NCBI GenBank assembly: GCA_963725655.1
Contig: CAVRYY010000001.1
Location: forward strand, 2,542,001-2,606,000
DNA length: 64,000 nucleotides
Source of the DNA: CAVRXT01 sp963725655
GTDB lineage: Bacteria; Acidobacteriota; Terriglobia; Acidiferrales; UBA7541
Direction: 5' to 3'
Within the stretch, counting starts at the first letter, position 1. Each line of letters opens with the position of its first letter. A model generated the notes under the pieces. It searched no databases and was not told the DNA's origin. It saw only the letters and a program-made list of their open reading frames with translations. Below, in pieces: positions 16,952-26,438 of the stretch. The position numbers and the translations under genes were made by a program.

Positions 16952-16978
16952 GGGGCGCAGCTACTGTGGGTGCGCCCC
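16952..16978. terminator. Hairpin after carD, probable terminator
   Basis: GGGGCGCA (16952-16959) pairs perfectly with TGCGCCCC (16971-16978) around an 11-base loop, 29 bases after the carD stop. No T-tract follows, so this may act as a bidirectional hairpin for convergent carD and hyuB. Confidence 0.5.
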
Positions 16979-17043
16979 GCAGGTTCCCTCCCTTAGCAGC
17001 GCTTCTCGTAACCCATTTTCGTCGCTACCCGTGTCGGTAAGGC

Positions 17044-18681
17044 CTACTTTCGTGGCGCTTTTGGAGGCTTTTTCGGCGATTTTCGGGCTCCCCAGGCGCC
17101 TCCGCCCGGAGTCTCGATGCGCACAATTGCGCCAGAACTGGCATAAAAGCTGCATTTCGAGCCAATTTTTACCGATTTTCCACCCTTTACCGCGCGAATA
17201 CTGTTCTCACCCTTTTCCCCCGCCCCTCCCCCCTCCAAGCCGTAGGGAGGGATTTTGCGGCGGTCGGAAAGGAGGGCGACTTGGGCGTCCACCAGAAACT
17301 CGACCTCACGGATGATCCCTTCGCCGCCGCTGTAGCGTCCTTTGCCTCCGGAGCCGCGGCGAATGGCGTAGCGGTGGACGCGGACCGGATAGGCGTGTTC
17401 GAGGACTTCTACGGGAGTGTTGAGCGAGTTGGTCATGTGGGTGTGGATCGCGCTGACGCCGTCGCGGGTGGGACGGGCGCCCATGCCCCCGGCGATGGTC
17501 TCGTAATAGGCGAAAGGCTGGCGATTGCGCCCGGGACGCGTGTCGGTCCCGCCGAAGGTGAAATTGTTCATGGTGCCCTGACTGGCGGCGGGGATCTTGG
17601 CTGGGATCGCTTTGGCTAGCGCACGGAGGAGCGTATCCACAATGCGCTGAGCGGTTTCCACGTTGCCTCCGGCGACCGCGGCGGGCAGGCAGGCGTTGAC
17701 CACGGTGCCTTCGGGCGCGATGACTTCAAAGGGCCGGAGCAAACCGGACGTCGCTGGGACCACATCGTCCAACAAGCAGCGAAAAACGTACATAACCGCG
17801 GATTCCGCGATGGCGCGCACCGCGTTCACGCTGCCTTGGCACTGCGGGGCGGAGCCCGTGAAATCCACTTGGGCGCGGTTGCCGGCGATGCGAATGGCGA
17901 CGCGGATGGGTACGGGCTGGGTGCTGATGCCGTCGTCGTCGAGGTCGTCGACCGCTCGGTAGGTGCCATCCGGGATGTCCCGGAGCAGAGCCCGCATCAT
18001 GCGATGGGAGTATTCCAAGAGATGGCCGCAATAGGTGAGTATTGTGGCCAGGCCATACTTGGCGACGCTTTCGACTACCCGGCGCTCGCCGGTACGGCAA
18101 GCGGCGATCTGCGCGGTGAGGTCGCCTTCCCGCTCGCGCGGCGAACGGGTATTGGCGAAGAGCAGCGCCAGCACGTCGCGGTTCAGGCTTCCGGCGTGCA
18201 GAACTTTTACCGGCGGGATGCGCAGACCTTCCTGGAAAATTTCCCGCGCGAGGCCCATGGAGCCCGCGGATGCCCCGCCGACGTCGGCGTGATGCGCGCG
18301 ATTGGCTACGTAGAAAGCGGGGCGGCGGCGGGCGTGACCGGGAACGTATACCGGCATCACCACGGTGAGGTCGGGGAGATGTGTCCCGCCGGCGTAGGGA
18401 TCGTTGAGCAGCGCGGCGTCGCCGGGGCGCAAATCGAGTTCTCGCACGGCCGATTGGACCGAGGCGGGCATCGATCCCAGGTGCACCGGCATGTGATCGC
18501 CCATGGCGATCGCCTGCGCGTCGGAGTCGAAGATGCTGCAGGAGTAGTCGCGGCGCTCTTTGATGTTCGGAGAGAAAGCGGAACGCCGCAGGACTGCGCC
18601 CATCTCTTCGGCGATGGAATGGAAAAGATTCTTCAGGATTTCCAGTTGGACGGGATCGAAGCTGCGGGATTCCCTTTTCAT
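17044..18681 (-). CDS. hyuB: Hydantoinase B / 5-oxoprolinase beta-type subunit
   Basis: A 545-residue HyuB-family protein. The opening SFDPVQLEILKNLFHSIAEEM and the AGGTHLPDLTVVMPV segment are diagnostic, as is NNFTFGG near residue 390. HyuA and HyuB act together as an ATP-dependent hydrolase of hydantoins, 5-oxoproline or, in the related acetone carboxylase group, other substrates. ATG 18681 overlaps the hyuA stop by four bases (ATGA), so expression is coupled. The C-terminal 20 residues are unusually rich in Lys and Pro (KSPKKPPKAPRK). Substrate is not determined. Confidence 0.9.
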   Translation of the reverse strand: MKRESRSFDPVQLEILKNLFHSIAEEMGAVLRRSAFSPNIKERRDYSCSIFDSDAQAIAMGDHMPVHLGSMPASVQSAVRELDLRPGDAALLNDPYAGGTHLPDLTVVMPVYVPGHARRRPAFYVANRAHHADVGGASAGSMGLAREIFQEGLRIPPVKVLHAGSLNRDVLALLFANTRSPREREGDLTAQIAACRTGERRVVESVAKYGLATILTYCGHLLEYSHRMMRALLRDIPDGTYRAVDDLDDDGISTQPVPIRVAIRIAGNRAQVDFTGSAPQCQGSVNAVRAIAESAVMYVFRCLLDDVVPATSGLLRPFEVIAPEGTVVNACLPAAVAGGNVETAQRIVDTLLRALAKAIPAKIPAASQGTMNNFTFGGTDTRPGRNRQPFAYYETIAGGMGARPTRDGVSAIHTHMTNSLNTPVEVLEHAYPVRVHRYAIRRGSGGKGRYSGGEGIIREVEFLVDAQVALLSDRRKIPPYGLEGGGAGEKGENSIRAVKGGKSVKIGSKCSFYASSGAIVRIETPGGGAWGARKSPKKPPKAPRK

Positions 18682-20792
18682 TGGGATTTCCTGGCGAGCG
18701 ACAGCAGGAGATTCTCGTAGGAGTCCACATGGGCGCGCCAACCCGGCGGGACCAAGGTGGTGCCGCTGTATTCGGTGACCACCGCGGGACCGGCGAAGCG
18801 ATTTCCGGCGCGGAGGAGCGCGCGGTGGTACACCGGCGTTTGGCGTACCAAACCGCTGAAGTAGATGGGGCGAACCCAGGCGATGGCCTTGGTTGCGTTA
18901 GCAGTGCCTTCGCGCCTGCGCGGCAGCGCGGGCTTGGGCACGATGCCGGTAGCGCGGATGCGGACGTTGACGACCTCCACCGGACGAGCCACGTCGGCGT
19001 AGCCATAGCGCCGCGCGTGCTCCTGGTGAAAGCGATCGACGAAGTCGATCGCTGACGGAACCATTAAATCGAAGGATTGCCCGACGTATCGGACGTCCAG
19101 CAACCTCTCCAGCCGCACTTGGCGGGCTGCAAAACCCTCGCCGCGCATTTCATGCGCGGCTTGGCGATCCAGCGCGCTGAAAGCGCGCTGCAGAGCGCGA
19201 GCGAAACCCAGGTTTCGCTCGCGGCGGCGGGGCGACTTCTCCTCTCCGCCGAGCGGAACTTTCATGAGTACGGTCCGCGAAAAGTCTTTCACCACGTCGG
19301 CGCGAAGAATGCCCAGCGCCGATAGCCCTCCGGGGAATTTAGGTACTAAGACGCTGCGCATGCGCAGCGCCGCGGCCAGCCCGCAGGCGTGCAGGCCTCC
19401 CGCACCTCCGAAAGCGACCAGCGCGTAGTCGCGCGGGTCGTAGCCGCGCTCCACCGAGATCACCCGGATCGATTTCTCCATGGCCGTATCGGCGACATCC
19501 AGAATCCCCTGCGCGAAAGCTTCCACCGACGGCATTCGCCCGCGAGCACGTTCCATCCGCCGCCGCGTGCGGTCCTCATCCAGTAGAAATTCGCCGCCAA
19601 GCAACGCATCCGCACCGAGATGACCGAGAATGAAGTGCGCGTCGGTGACGGTCGGCTTTTCTCCCAGCCCGTAGGCGATCGGACCGGGATCAGCGCCCGC
19701 GCTTTCCGGTCCGACGCGGAGCGCTCCGGCGCGGTCAAACCGCGCGATCGATCCACCACCGGCGCCGACGGTGTGAATATCGAGCATGGGCAAGGCGACG
19801 GGCACGCCGGCCACCACCGATTCGGTTGTGGTGCGGACTCCGCCGGAAGTGTTCTTGCCGCCGCCCGTTTCGATCAGCGCAACGTCAGTCGATGTGCCTC
19901 CCATATCGAAGCTGATGATGCGCGGCAGGCCAGCGAGGGCGGCGACGTACTGCGCGCCGAGCACACCGCCTGCGGGACCGGAGAGAATCGTGCGCACCGG
20001 TTCGCGCGCAGCCACCGCGGCAGAGCAAACGCCGCCGTTGGACTGCATCACGCGAACCGAATGGCTGCTCGCGCTTCGCCGCCGGCGCGGGCTGGTCCTT
20101 GACGGTCCTGCGAGATCAAGTGCCAGAGATTGCAGATTCCGCAGGTAACCTGCCATCACTGGCACGAGGTAGGCGTTCGCCGCAGTGGTCGCGGTGCGCT
20201 CGAATTCCCGAATCTCCGGCAGAATTTCGTGGGAGACCGACACGGCGTGGCCATCCGCACGCAGACGACGCGCCAGCATTCGTTCGTGCGCGGAATTCAC
20301 AAAGGAGAAGAGGAAACATATCGCCACAGAGTCGCCGCGGCAGGCACGGACGCGTCGGGCAATGCGGTCGAGTTCCGCGGAAGTTGGCCGCAGAATCACA
20401 TTTCCATCGGCGTCCACGCGTTCGCGTAAGCCCAAGCGCCGCTCGCGCGGGACCAGCGGCGGCGGAGGGCTGGCGAAGAAATCGTAGAGCTGGGGACGCG
20501 CCTGGCGTCCGATTTCGAGGACGTCCTCAAAGCCCGCGGTGGTGACCAGCACCACTTTTCCCCCGCGCCGCTGGAGCAAAGCGTTGGTGCCGACGGTAGT
20601 GCCGCAGATGAGTTCCCCGGCGGGCGAGGCGCTGGATTCTCCGCTTCGGGAGAGCGCGCGCTCGATGGCGGTGCGAATGGCGGCGGCCGGATCGGCGGGC
20701 GTCGACGCTATTTTCAGTATTTGAAGACTTCCGCGGCGGAGGAAAACACAGTCGGTGAACGTACCGCCGGCGTCGATGGCAATTCGGATCAT
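18678..20792 (-). CDS. hyuA: Hydantoinase A / 5-oxoprolinase alpha-type subunit
   Basis: A 704-residue HyuA-family protein. It starts at ATG 20792, giving the nucleotide-binding opening MIRIAIDAGGTFTDCVF; ISFDMGGTSTDVAL (about residue 285) is the second phosphate-binding motif of the ASKHA ATPase fold, and YALVAFGGAGGLHAC (about residue 455) the adenosine motif. It hydrolyses ATP to drive ring opening with HyuB. A Lys/Arg-rich insert separates middle domains. It is the first gene of the pair, with DinB lying upstream on the same strand after a 75-base gap. Confidence 0.92.
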   Translation of the reverse strand: MIRIAIDAGGTFTDCVFLRRGSLQILKIASTPADPAAAIRTAIERALSRSGESSASPAGELICGTTVGTNALLQRRGGKVVLVTTAGFEDVLEIGRQARPQLYDFFASPPPPLVPRERRLGLRERVDADGNVILRPTSAELDRIARRVRACRGDSVAICFLFSFVNSAHERMLARRLRADGHAVSVSHEILPEIREFERTATTAANAYLVPVMAGYLRNLQSLALDLAGPSRTSPRRRRSASSHSVRVMQSNGGVCSAAVAAREPVRTILSGPAGGVLGAQYVAALAGLPRIISFDMGGTSTDVALIETGGGKNTSGGVRTTTESVVAGVPVALPMLDIHTVGAGGGSIARFDRAGALRVGPESAGADPGPIAYGLGEKPTVTDAHFILGHLGADALLGGEFLLDEDRTRRRMERARGRMPSVEAFAQGILDVADTAMEKSIRVISVERGYDPRDYALVAFGGAGGLHACGLAAALRMRSVLVPKFPGGLSALGILRADVVKDFSRTVLMKVPLGGEEKSPRRRERNLGFARALQRAFSALDRQAAHEMRGEGFAARQVRLERLLDVRYVGQSFDLMVPSAIDFVDRFHQEHARRYGYADVARPVEVVNVRIRATGIVPKPALPRRREGTANATKAIAWVRPIYFSGLVRQTPVYHRALLRAGNRFAGPAVVTEYSGTTLVPPGWRAHVDSYENLLLSLARKSQ

Positions 20793-20867
20793 CCGCCGCC
20801 GATCATGCCACAAGACCGCGCGGCTCCGGCGCGGATTCCGCCGAAGCTGGCGCGGCCGGGCATTTAA

Positions 20868-21392
20868 CTAGGTGGCGGCCGAAGCCGTTTTGCCCAGGAT
20901 CGCTTCGATCTGGGAAATGTGATTCAGGTCGTGACCGGCGTACATCAGCGCGATTCGCTCGATGCTCTCTTCTCCGCGTTCAGAGTGGTTGCCGTAGTGC
21001 TTCCACTGCGGAGGATCGAGAGACGCGAGCAGGTCAAGATTGGCTTCGCGAAGAACGCGAAAGAGCTGCAAGCTCTTATGGGGATCGCGCTTCGAATACT
21101 TCCCTGCCGAGGCCCAGCTATCCTGATCGAAGCCCATGATCGCGCAGCCCGGCGCGCCAAGGACCGAACGCATGCGATAGCCACCGACGAGTTCGGTTTC
21201 TGAAAGATGTGCCAGTATTTCGGCGATCGACCATTTATCCGGGGCTGGGCGCTGGGCAAGCTTCTCGTTGGATACCCCGTGGATCAGGCGTTCGATATGG
21301 GCAATGGTGGTGGATTGAATCTTCAGTGGGTCCTTGCCAGCAGCCATGCCGCTAATGCGCGTCTTGTACTCTTCAATCGTTTCTTTAGCCAT
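20868..21392 (-). CDS. DinB-family metal-binding protein
   Basis: A 174-residue four-helix-bundle protein of the DinB/YfiT superfamily. The pattern WSIAEILAHLSETE (about residues 52-65) and the closing AGHDLNHISQIEAIL (about 152-166) carry the histidines that normally bind one divalent metal. GGAGG precedes the ATG. Family members include thiol-dependent S-transferases, but no function can be assigned here. It may be the first gene of a transcript with hyuA-hyuB. Confidence 0.85.
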   Translation of the reverse strand: MAKETIEEYKTRISGMAAGKDPLKIQSTTIAHIERLIHGVSNEKLAQRPAPDKWSIAEILAHLSETELVGGYRMRSVLGAPGCAIMGFDQDSWASAGKYSKRDPHKSLQLFRVLREANLDLLASLDPPQWKHYGNHSERGEESIERIALMYAGHDLNHISQIEAILGKTASAAT

Positions 21393-22088
21393 CGTTCGCT
21401 CCTCCGGGAGGTCGCCCCTGAACTTCGATTCTAACTACCGACCGGCATCGACGCCAAGATCGGCATAGCGGCTCGGCACGACGGAAGAAGTCAAATTGGA
21501 CGGGCCCAGCGTCCCTTCTGCTACGCCACCTCAGGGGCAGGGCCACGAACGGAGCCAAACCTCTGTCGTCGCGGATATCTAGTGCCGCGTCAAGGCGGCC
21601 GCTCAGCGACACGGCCGCAATTGAGCCCGGTTTTGTGAGAGCTACCTCTTCCGGTGTAAGCAAACCACCACTAGTACCTCGGCCTAGAATCTCGGCGAGT
21701 GCTGTGCCTTTGAAAGACAGGGTACCGTGTCGTATCTATTTCGCCGATATATTGAGCGGTTATTCCTGGTGGCTCATTTGTTGCCAGGCCCCTCGTTTTC
21801 GTCCAAAGCGTTTTTTGCGGGACACCGGGCGGTCGTCTAAATAGCTCAGGTGCGCCCCAACACCCACTCGGTGCTGGGCCGTCGGGCGGTCCCAGGTGGT
21901 GCGCACCGACGGGAGCGGCGGTGCCACGCCGACCGGCGCCGGCGCTAGGCGCCAGGATTGCCTGTTTTGGAAACTTACTTGACGTTTCGCCCCGCCTGAT
22001 TTCTCCACCGAATACAATTGTTATTGGGAAATCGCGGTTAGGACTACGCGGCGGCCACACCGTTCGCTGCGAACAGGGTGCGAGATTC
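21393..22088. other. Roughly 700-base stretch with no supported gene
   Basis: Between dinB and the J-domain gene no frame has motif support or a good binding site. Frames at 21671-22201 (minus) and 21635-21844 (plus) have irregular composition. The stretch includes a GC-rich palindromic patch near 21936-21954 (repeats of GGCGCC). Regulatory sequence for the divergent genes or decayed coding sequence are both possible. Confidence 0.4.
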
Positions 22089-22868
22089 ATGACCACACAC
22101 AAAGCACGGCGAGCCAAGCCGGAGGAGCAGGAGCTCGACGATAAGCGCAAGGAGCGGACCCAGCTTGAGTCCGAGCTTGCGGACCGCGAGCTGCGCCTCA
22201 CCAGCCTGCACGCCGAGCTGTTTGCATTTGAACGGCAATACTTGCGGCAGGTGGGGCTGCGTTACGCCGAACTGGATGAGTTGAAGGCGCTGCTGGCCGA
22301 GAAAATGGTGGAGCATGATCCGGGGCAGGAGCGACTGCACCGGGCCGCCGAGCAGGCTCGGGCCCGTGCGCAGGAATCGCAGGCCGCGGCGGGGACCGAA
22401 GGACTCGAAGCGCCGCCATCGTTTGCGCCCACTGCGGAGATCAAGAGCGTTTACCGCGAAGTGGCGCGCCGGGTGCATCCTGACCTGACCTCCGATCGCG
22501 CCGATCGCGCCAAGCGGCAAACTTTGATGGCCGCGGCGAACGCCGCGTACAAGACCGGCAACGTGGCGCGCCTGCACACGTTGCTCGCGGATTACGAAGC
22601 GAGCCCGGAAGCGGTGAAGGGCGAAGGCGCGGGAGCGGACCTGGTGCGAGTGATCCGGCAGATCAGCCAGGCGCGCAACCGAATTTCGGAAATCGAGGCG
22701 GAGATCGAGCAGATCATACGCTCGGATGTCTTCCAGCTGCGGGTCCGTTGCGAGGAAGCCGAGCAAGCCGGCCGCGACTTATTTCAGGAGATGACCCGGC
22801 GCGTCGAGGAGCAGGTGGCGCATTTGCAGCAGCGCCTGCAAGACCAGCCGATGGAGGTGGGTTCATGA
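22089..22868 (+). CDS. Coiled-coil protein with J-domain (DnaJ-like HPD motif)
   Basis: A 259-residue protein. Residues about 8-110 are a charged heptad-rich region (EEQELDDKRKERTQLESELA) predicted to form a coiled coil. A J-domain-like segment follows: IKSVYREVARRVHPDL holds the HPD tripeptide that stimulates Hsp70 ATPase, then a helix ending NAAYKTGNVARLHTLL, typical of bacterial J-proteins of this kind. A second coiled coil (ISQARNRISEIEAEIEQII) ends the protein. The start is ATG 22089. The stop overlaps the ATG of the propeller gene (ATGA), so the two products are probably made in fixed proportion and act together. Function unknown; an Hsp70 co-chaperone role is inference. Confidence 0.7.
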   Translation: MTTHKARRAKPEEQELDDKRKERTQLESELADRELRLTSLHAELFAFERQYLRQVGLRYAELDELKALLAEKMVEHDPGQERLHRAAEQARARAQESQAAAGTEGLEAPPSFAPTAEIKSVYREVARRVHPDLTSDRADRAKRQTLMAAANAAYKTGNVARLHTLLADYEASPEAVKGEGAGADLVRVIRQISQARNRISEIEAEIEQIIRSDVFQLRVRCEEAEQAGRDLFQEMTRRVEEQVAHLQQRLQDQPMEVGS

Positions 22869-23998
22869 AGCACACTCGATCGCAACCGCAATCCGGATCG
22901 ACGACGATCTCGAAGCGTGCATCCCGCGCGTTGGCCGCGCAGTCCGCGGCACTGGTGCGGCGGGGACTGCGCGATCTGGCCCGCGATTCGAACTGGCTAA
23001 TCAAGAAACTCTTTACCCGCCGGATGAACGAACTGGTGATCTCGCCGACCGGCCAGGTGTGCGCCACGTCGTACGATGCCCGCGCCAGCCGCGCGCGCAT
23101 TTCGATCTTCGATATCGAGCTGAGCGTGCCGGCATTCAATCTGGATGTTCCGTACGATCATCCTCCGGAAAAACCGGCGGAGCGAGCGTCGTTTGCGTGG
23201 TCTCCCGATGGCAGATACGTGGTGGCCGCGTCGCCCGATGGATCGCAGGAACTGCACTTGCTGGACGTCCAAGCCCGATCTCACGTGCGCTTGCTGAATT
23301 CTTTCGAGCAGGCGCCTGACTCGCTGACCTGGGCCAGCAGCGGAAATTATTTCGCGGCCAGTTTCGCGGCGGGTGATTTTTCCTCGATCCGCGTATGGCG
23401 TAAGGCAAGTGATCGGGAGCTTTCGCTGGGCCGGGCGGACGGGGAAATTGCGGTGGCGGATTGGATCGCAGCACGTCCCGGAAGTGAATCCGCGGAAGAT
23501 GCGGGATCGTTTCGTAACTACGGCGCGCTGGCGCTGAGCCCCGGCGACGAATGGCTGGCGGTGGTGGCGGAGATCGATGGCGATTGGGCAGACGACTATC
23601 TGTTGCTGACGCGCTTGCCTTCACTGCGCCTGGCGGATATTCATGCCGGGCATGGCCATATCACCGACGTCAGCTGGAGCCGCGACTCGCAGCAACTCGT
23701 TTATTGCGCTTCCGGACAAGCGTTCCGGCTGAAACTGGAGTCGCGCGAAGCGAGTCCGTTGCCGTTTGCCGCGGAGCTATTCCGCTGCCATCCTACGCTG
23801 CCGATCGCGGGTTGTTTCGCTTCCTGGCTGAAAAATTCCGCGAAGGGACGGCTGTTTGTGGCGAATCTGGACGATGGAACGGTAATCGATGAGTGCCCTG
23901 CTGAGGGCGTGGCGGATATTCGCTGGAGTGGTGATGGAACGAAATTGTACGCAGTGAGCCAGGACGGATTGGCTTACGCTTTTGAAGCGTCGATCTAA
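22865..23998 (+). CDS. WD40/TolB-like beta-propeller protein
   Basis: A 377-residue protein beginning at ATG 22865. After a basic helical N-terminus (SKRASRALAAQSAALVRRGL), blade-like repeats appear: ISPTGQVCATSYD, WSPDGRYVVAASPDG, LSPGDEWLAVVAE, WSRDSQQLVYCASG and WSGDGTKLYAVSQDG. Several show the (S/W)PDG-type turn of WD40/TolB propellers. No signal peptide is seen, so it is likely cytoplasmic. It is coupled to the J-domain gene by a four-base overlap. A scaffold or substrate-binding role for the pair is inference. No enzymatic motif is visible. Confidence 0.7.
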   Translation: MKHTRSQPQSGSTTISKRASRALAAQSAALVRRGLRDLARDSNWLIKKLFTRRMNELVISPTGQVCATSYDARASRARISIFDIELSVPAFNLDVPYDHPPEKPAERASFAWSPDGRYVVAASPDGSQELHLLDVQARSHVRLLNSFEQAPDSLTWASSGNYFAASFAAGDFSSIRVWRKASDRELSLGRADGEIAVADWIAARPGSESAEDAGSFRNYGALALSPGDEWLAVVAEIDGDWADDYLLLTRLPSLRLADIHAGHGHITDVSWSRDSQQLVYCASGQAFRLKLESREASPLPFAAELFRCHPTLPIAGCFASWLKNSAKGRLFVANLDDGTVIDECPAEGVADIRWSGDGTKLYAVSQDGLAYAFEASI

Positions 23999-24170
23999 AT
24001 TTTGAACCGCACGGAAACCGCCGCTGCGCCGTTTAAGATGACGTCGGATGATTCCACGTTTGCGCTCTGGATGTAGATCGCGGATAACAAAACCCGCACT
24101 CTTAATTTCGACGGGTGCGCCAGCCACTTTCCGCCCTACCTTTCCGCTGAACGACAAAACCACGCGCACT

Positions 24171-25325
24171 TCAGACCAGCGGGAGGTTTGGTTCGGCGTT
24201 CAGGCTGCCATCGGCGAAATCTTTAGACAGATACTTGGGGTAGGCTGCGGCGGCGATCATGGCCGCGTTGTCTGTAGATAGCTGGCGGCTGGGGAAGAAA
24301 ACCTCCAGGCGGCGTTTCTGCGCTTCTTCCTCGAAGGACCGCCGAAGCTGCCGGTTCGCTGCCACTCCTCCCGAGACGAGCACCGACTTGGCACGGAACT
24401 GTTCGGCGGCGCCGAGCGTACGCGTCACCAGGTTGTTCACCACGGCATTCTGAAAGCTGGCGATCAGGTCCAGGGTGGCGGGCGAACAGAGCGGGCGCAA
24501 CTGCGCGGCTTGGCGTTCTCCGCGCGCCAGGGCTTGCTTGCGTACGGCGATTTCCGGCTCGAATTCCGGATGGCGGCGCAAATGATAGAGCATCGCGGTC
24601 TTGATTCCGCTGAAACTAAAGTCGTAGGTATTGCCCCTCATCTTCGGGTCGTTGAATTTGACGGCGTCCGGGTTTCCACCGGTGGCGAGCTGGTCGATCA
24701 CCGGTCCGCCGGGATAGCCCAGGCTGAGCATGCGGGCGACCTTGTCGTAGGCTTCACCGGCGGCGTCGTCGCGGGTGCCGCCAATGCGTGAATAAACAAA
24801 ACGCGGCGGTGGGTGAGAGCCTGGAACAAGGTCCAGAGACCTGGCTTCGCGGTCCACCGAAAACAGGATGGTGTGGCCGCCGGAAACAATCAGGCACACC
24901 GCGGGAAGTTGAGGATGGCGCGATTCGGAGTGGGCTTCGAGAAATACCGCATGGATGTGGCCCTCGAGGTGGTTTACGGGAATGAGCGGTTTGCCCAGAC
25001 CCGAGGCGAGCGCCTTGCCGTAGGTGATGCCGACCAGCAGCGCCCCGACCAGCCCCGGTCCCTGGGTGACCGCAATCGCGTCGAGATCCGCCAGGCCCAG
25101 GCTGGCCTGCTCGAGAGCTTCGCGCACGACCGGCACGATCTGGCGGAGATGCTCGCGCGAGGCAAGTTCCGGCACTACGCCGCCGAACTTGCGATGAATA
25201 TCGATTTGCGAAGAAACCACGCTGGAAAGAATTGTGTTTCCGGAAGCAACCACAGCCGCGGCGGTTTCATCGCACGAGGACTCGATGCCTAGGATGATGG
25301 GGCGTGCGTCGGATGAAAGGGTCAA
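24171..25325 (-). CDS. tsaD: tRNA N6-adenosine threonylcarbamoyltransferase TsaD
   Basis: The 384-residue catalytic subunit of t6A37 tRNA modification. The ASKHA opening ILGIESSCDETAAAVV, the metal-binding HLEGH (H119 and H123) and the later VLVSGGVAANRQLR are all intact. It is about 40 residues longer than typical; an Arg/Gln-rich insert lies near residues 255-275. The start is a TTG at 25325 without an obvious binding site, so it is less certain. Works with TsaB (15488-16237). Divergent from galU. Confidence 0.93.
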   Translation of the reverse strand: MTLSSDARPIILGIESSCDETAAAVVASGNTILSSVVSSQIDIHRKFGGVVPELASREHLRQIVPVVREALEQASLGLADLDAIAVTQGPGLVGALLVGITYGKALASGLGKPLIPVNHLEGHIHAVFLEAHSESRHPQLPAVCLIVSGGHTILFSVDREARSLDLVPGSHPPPRFVYSRIGGTRDDAAGEAYDKVARMLSLGYPGGPVIDQLATGGNPDAVKFNDPKMRGNTYDFSFSGIKTAMLYHLRRHPEFEPEIAVRKQALARGERQAAQLRPLCSPATLDLIASFQNAVVNNLVTRTLGAAEQFRAKSVLVSGGVAANRQLRRSFEEEAQKRRLEVFFPSRQLSTDNAAMIAAAAYPKYLSKDFADGSLNAEPNLPLV

Positions 25326-25407
25326 GGCAGAGAGTGTGCCGGAAGAGTGTATTCCAAGCCACTCATGTTAGCACATCGCTGAAAATGTAAAATTAGCGCC
25401 GATTAAT

Positions 25408-25436
25408 TTGACGTTCTCGCCTTTGGGCGCTAACCT
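25408..25436 (+). promoter_or_regulatory. Candidate promoter of galU
   Basis: TTGACG at 25408-25413 and TAACCT at 25431-25436 are separated by 17 bases. The -35 is close to consensus and the -10 is weak. A transcript start near 25443 would precede the galU binding site (GGAG at 25452). Confidence 0.45.
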
Positions 25437-25464
25437 TTTCCCGGACGGATCGGAGATCATCGAC

Positions 25465-26373
25465 ATGGCACCTCGCCAGCGACGCGTTCGAAAAGCGGTA
25501 CTTCCGGTGGCCGGCTTGGGCACTCGCTTTTTGCCCGCTACCAAGGCCATGCCCAAAGAAATGCTGCCGGTAGTGGACAAGCCGCTCATTCAATACGCGG
25601 TGGAAGAGTGCATCGCTTCGGGGATCGAGCACGTCATTTTCGTTACCGGCCGGCGCAAGAATGCCATCGAAGATCACTTCGATTCCGCGCCAGAGCTCGA
25701 GCATTTCCTGGAAGAGCGCGGAAAACCCGATCTCGCGGAAATGGTCCGGCAGATCAGCGGCGGGATTCGACTGAGTTACACGCGGCAGAGCGAGGCGCTA
25801 GGCTTGGGCCACGCGGTGCTTACCGCGCGCGACCTGGTGGGCGATGAGCCATTCGCGGTGCTGCTTGGCGACGTGATTATGACCGGCGCGCAGCCCGCAA
25901 CGCGGGCGCTGATCGAAATTTATGAGGATACCGGCAAGGGCGCGATCATCGTTCAGGACGTGCCCAGGGATCGCGTGCACTTGTACGGAATCGTGGACGC
26001 GGAACCGGACCCCGAGGGGCGCCGCGGCGGAACGCTACTAAAGATTCGCGACCTGGTCGAAAAACCCAAGGCGAAAGACGCGCCATCGACTCTCGCGGTG
26101 ACCGGGCGGTACGTGCTGCCGCCGGAAGTGTTTGATTACCTCGAGGGGACCAAGCCGGGATCTGGCGGCGAAATCCAGTTGACGGACGCGCTGCGGCAGG
26201 TGGCCCTCGATCCGGGGCTGTGGGCGTCGATCCACCAGGGACATTCCTACGACGCCGGGGACAAGCTCGGATTTTTGATCGCGACGGTGGAGCTGGCGCT
26301 GCAGAATCCCGCGCTGGGCAGCGATTTTCGCGATTATTTGCGCAACATGATTATGGAGACGATCAAGGCCTGA
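25465..26373 (+). CDS. galU: UTP-glucose-1-phosphate uridylyltransferase
   Basis: A 302-residue nucleotidyltransferase that makes UDP-glucose from UTP and glucose-1-phosphate, feeding LPS core and polysaccharide synthesis. The family opening AVLPVAGLGTRFLPATKAMP and KEMLPVVDKPLIQYAVEEC are present, with GSGGEIQLTDAL and the Asp/Lys active-site region following. It starts at ATG 25465 with GGAG nine bases upstream. Monocistronic, followed by two hairpins. Confidence 0.95.
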   Translation: MAPRQRRVRKAVLPVAGLGTRFLPATKAMPKEMLPVVDKPLIQYAVEECIASGIEHVIFVTGRRKNAIEDHFDSAPELEHFLEERGKPDLAEMVRQISGGIRLSYTRQSEALGLGHAVLTARDLVGDEPFAVLLGDVIMTGAQPATRALIEIYEDTGKGAIIVQDVPRDRVHLYGIVDAEPDPEGRRGGTLLKIRDLVEKPKAKDAPSTLAVTGRYVLPPEVFDYLEGTKPGSGGEIQLTDALRQVALDPGLWASIHQGHSYDAGDKLGFLIATVELALQNPALGSDFRDYLRNMIMETIKA

Positions 26374-26421
26374 GGTTGCCAGGCTGGCAGCCGTCACCGC
26401 GCGGAGAGACCGACCGCGCGG
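26374..26421. terminator. Two hairpins between convergent galU and the FmdB gene
   Basis: The first hairpin (26374-26392) starts directly after the galU stop, with an eight-pair stem (one G-T) and a three-base loop. The second (26397-26421) pairs CCGCGCGG with CCGCGCGG around nine bases; a short C/T run follows. They fit a bidirectional terminator. Confidence 0.5.
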
Positions 26422-26438
26422 CTCCCCCCGTTTCTGTA

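Noticed and set aside
21671..22201. 176-residue reverse frame upstream of the J-domain gene
   Set aside because: Overlaps the start of the coupled J-domain gene, and its Ser/Arg-rich start reads as antisense of the coiled coil.
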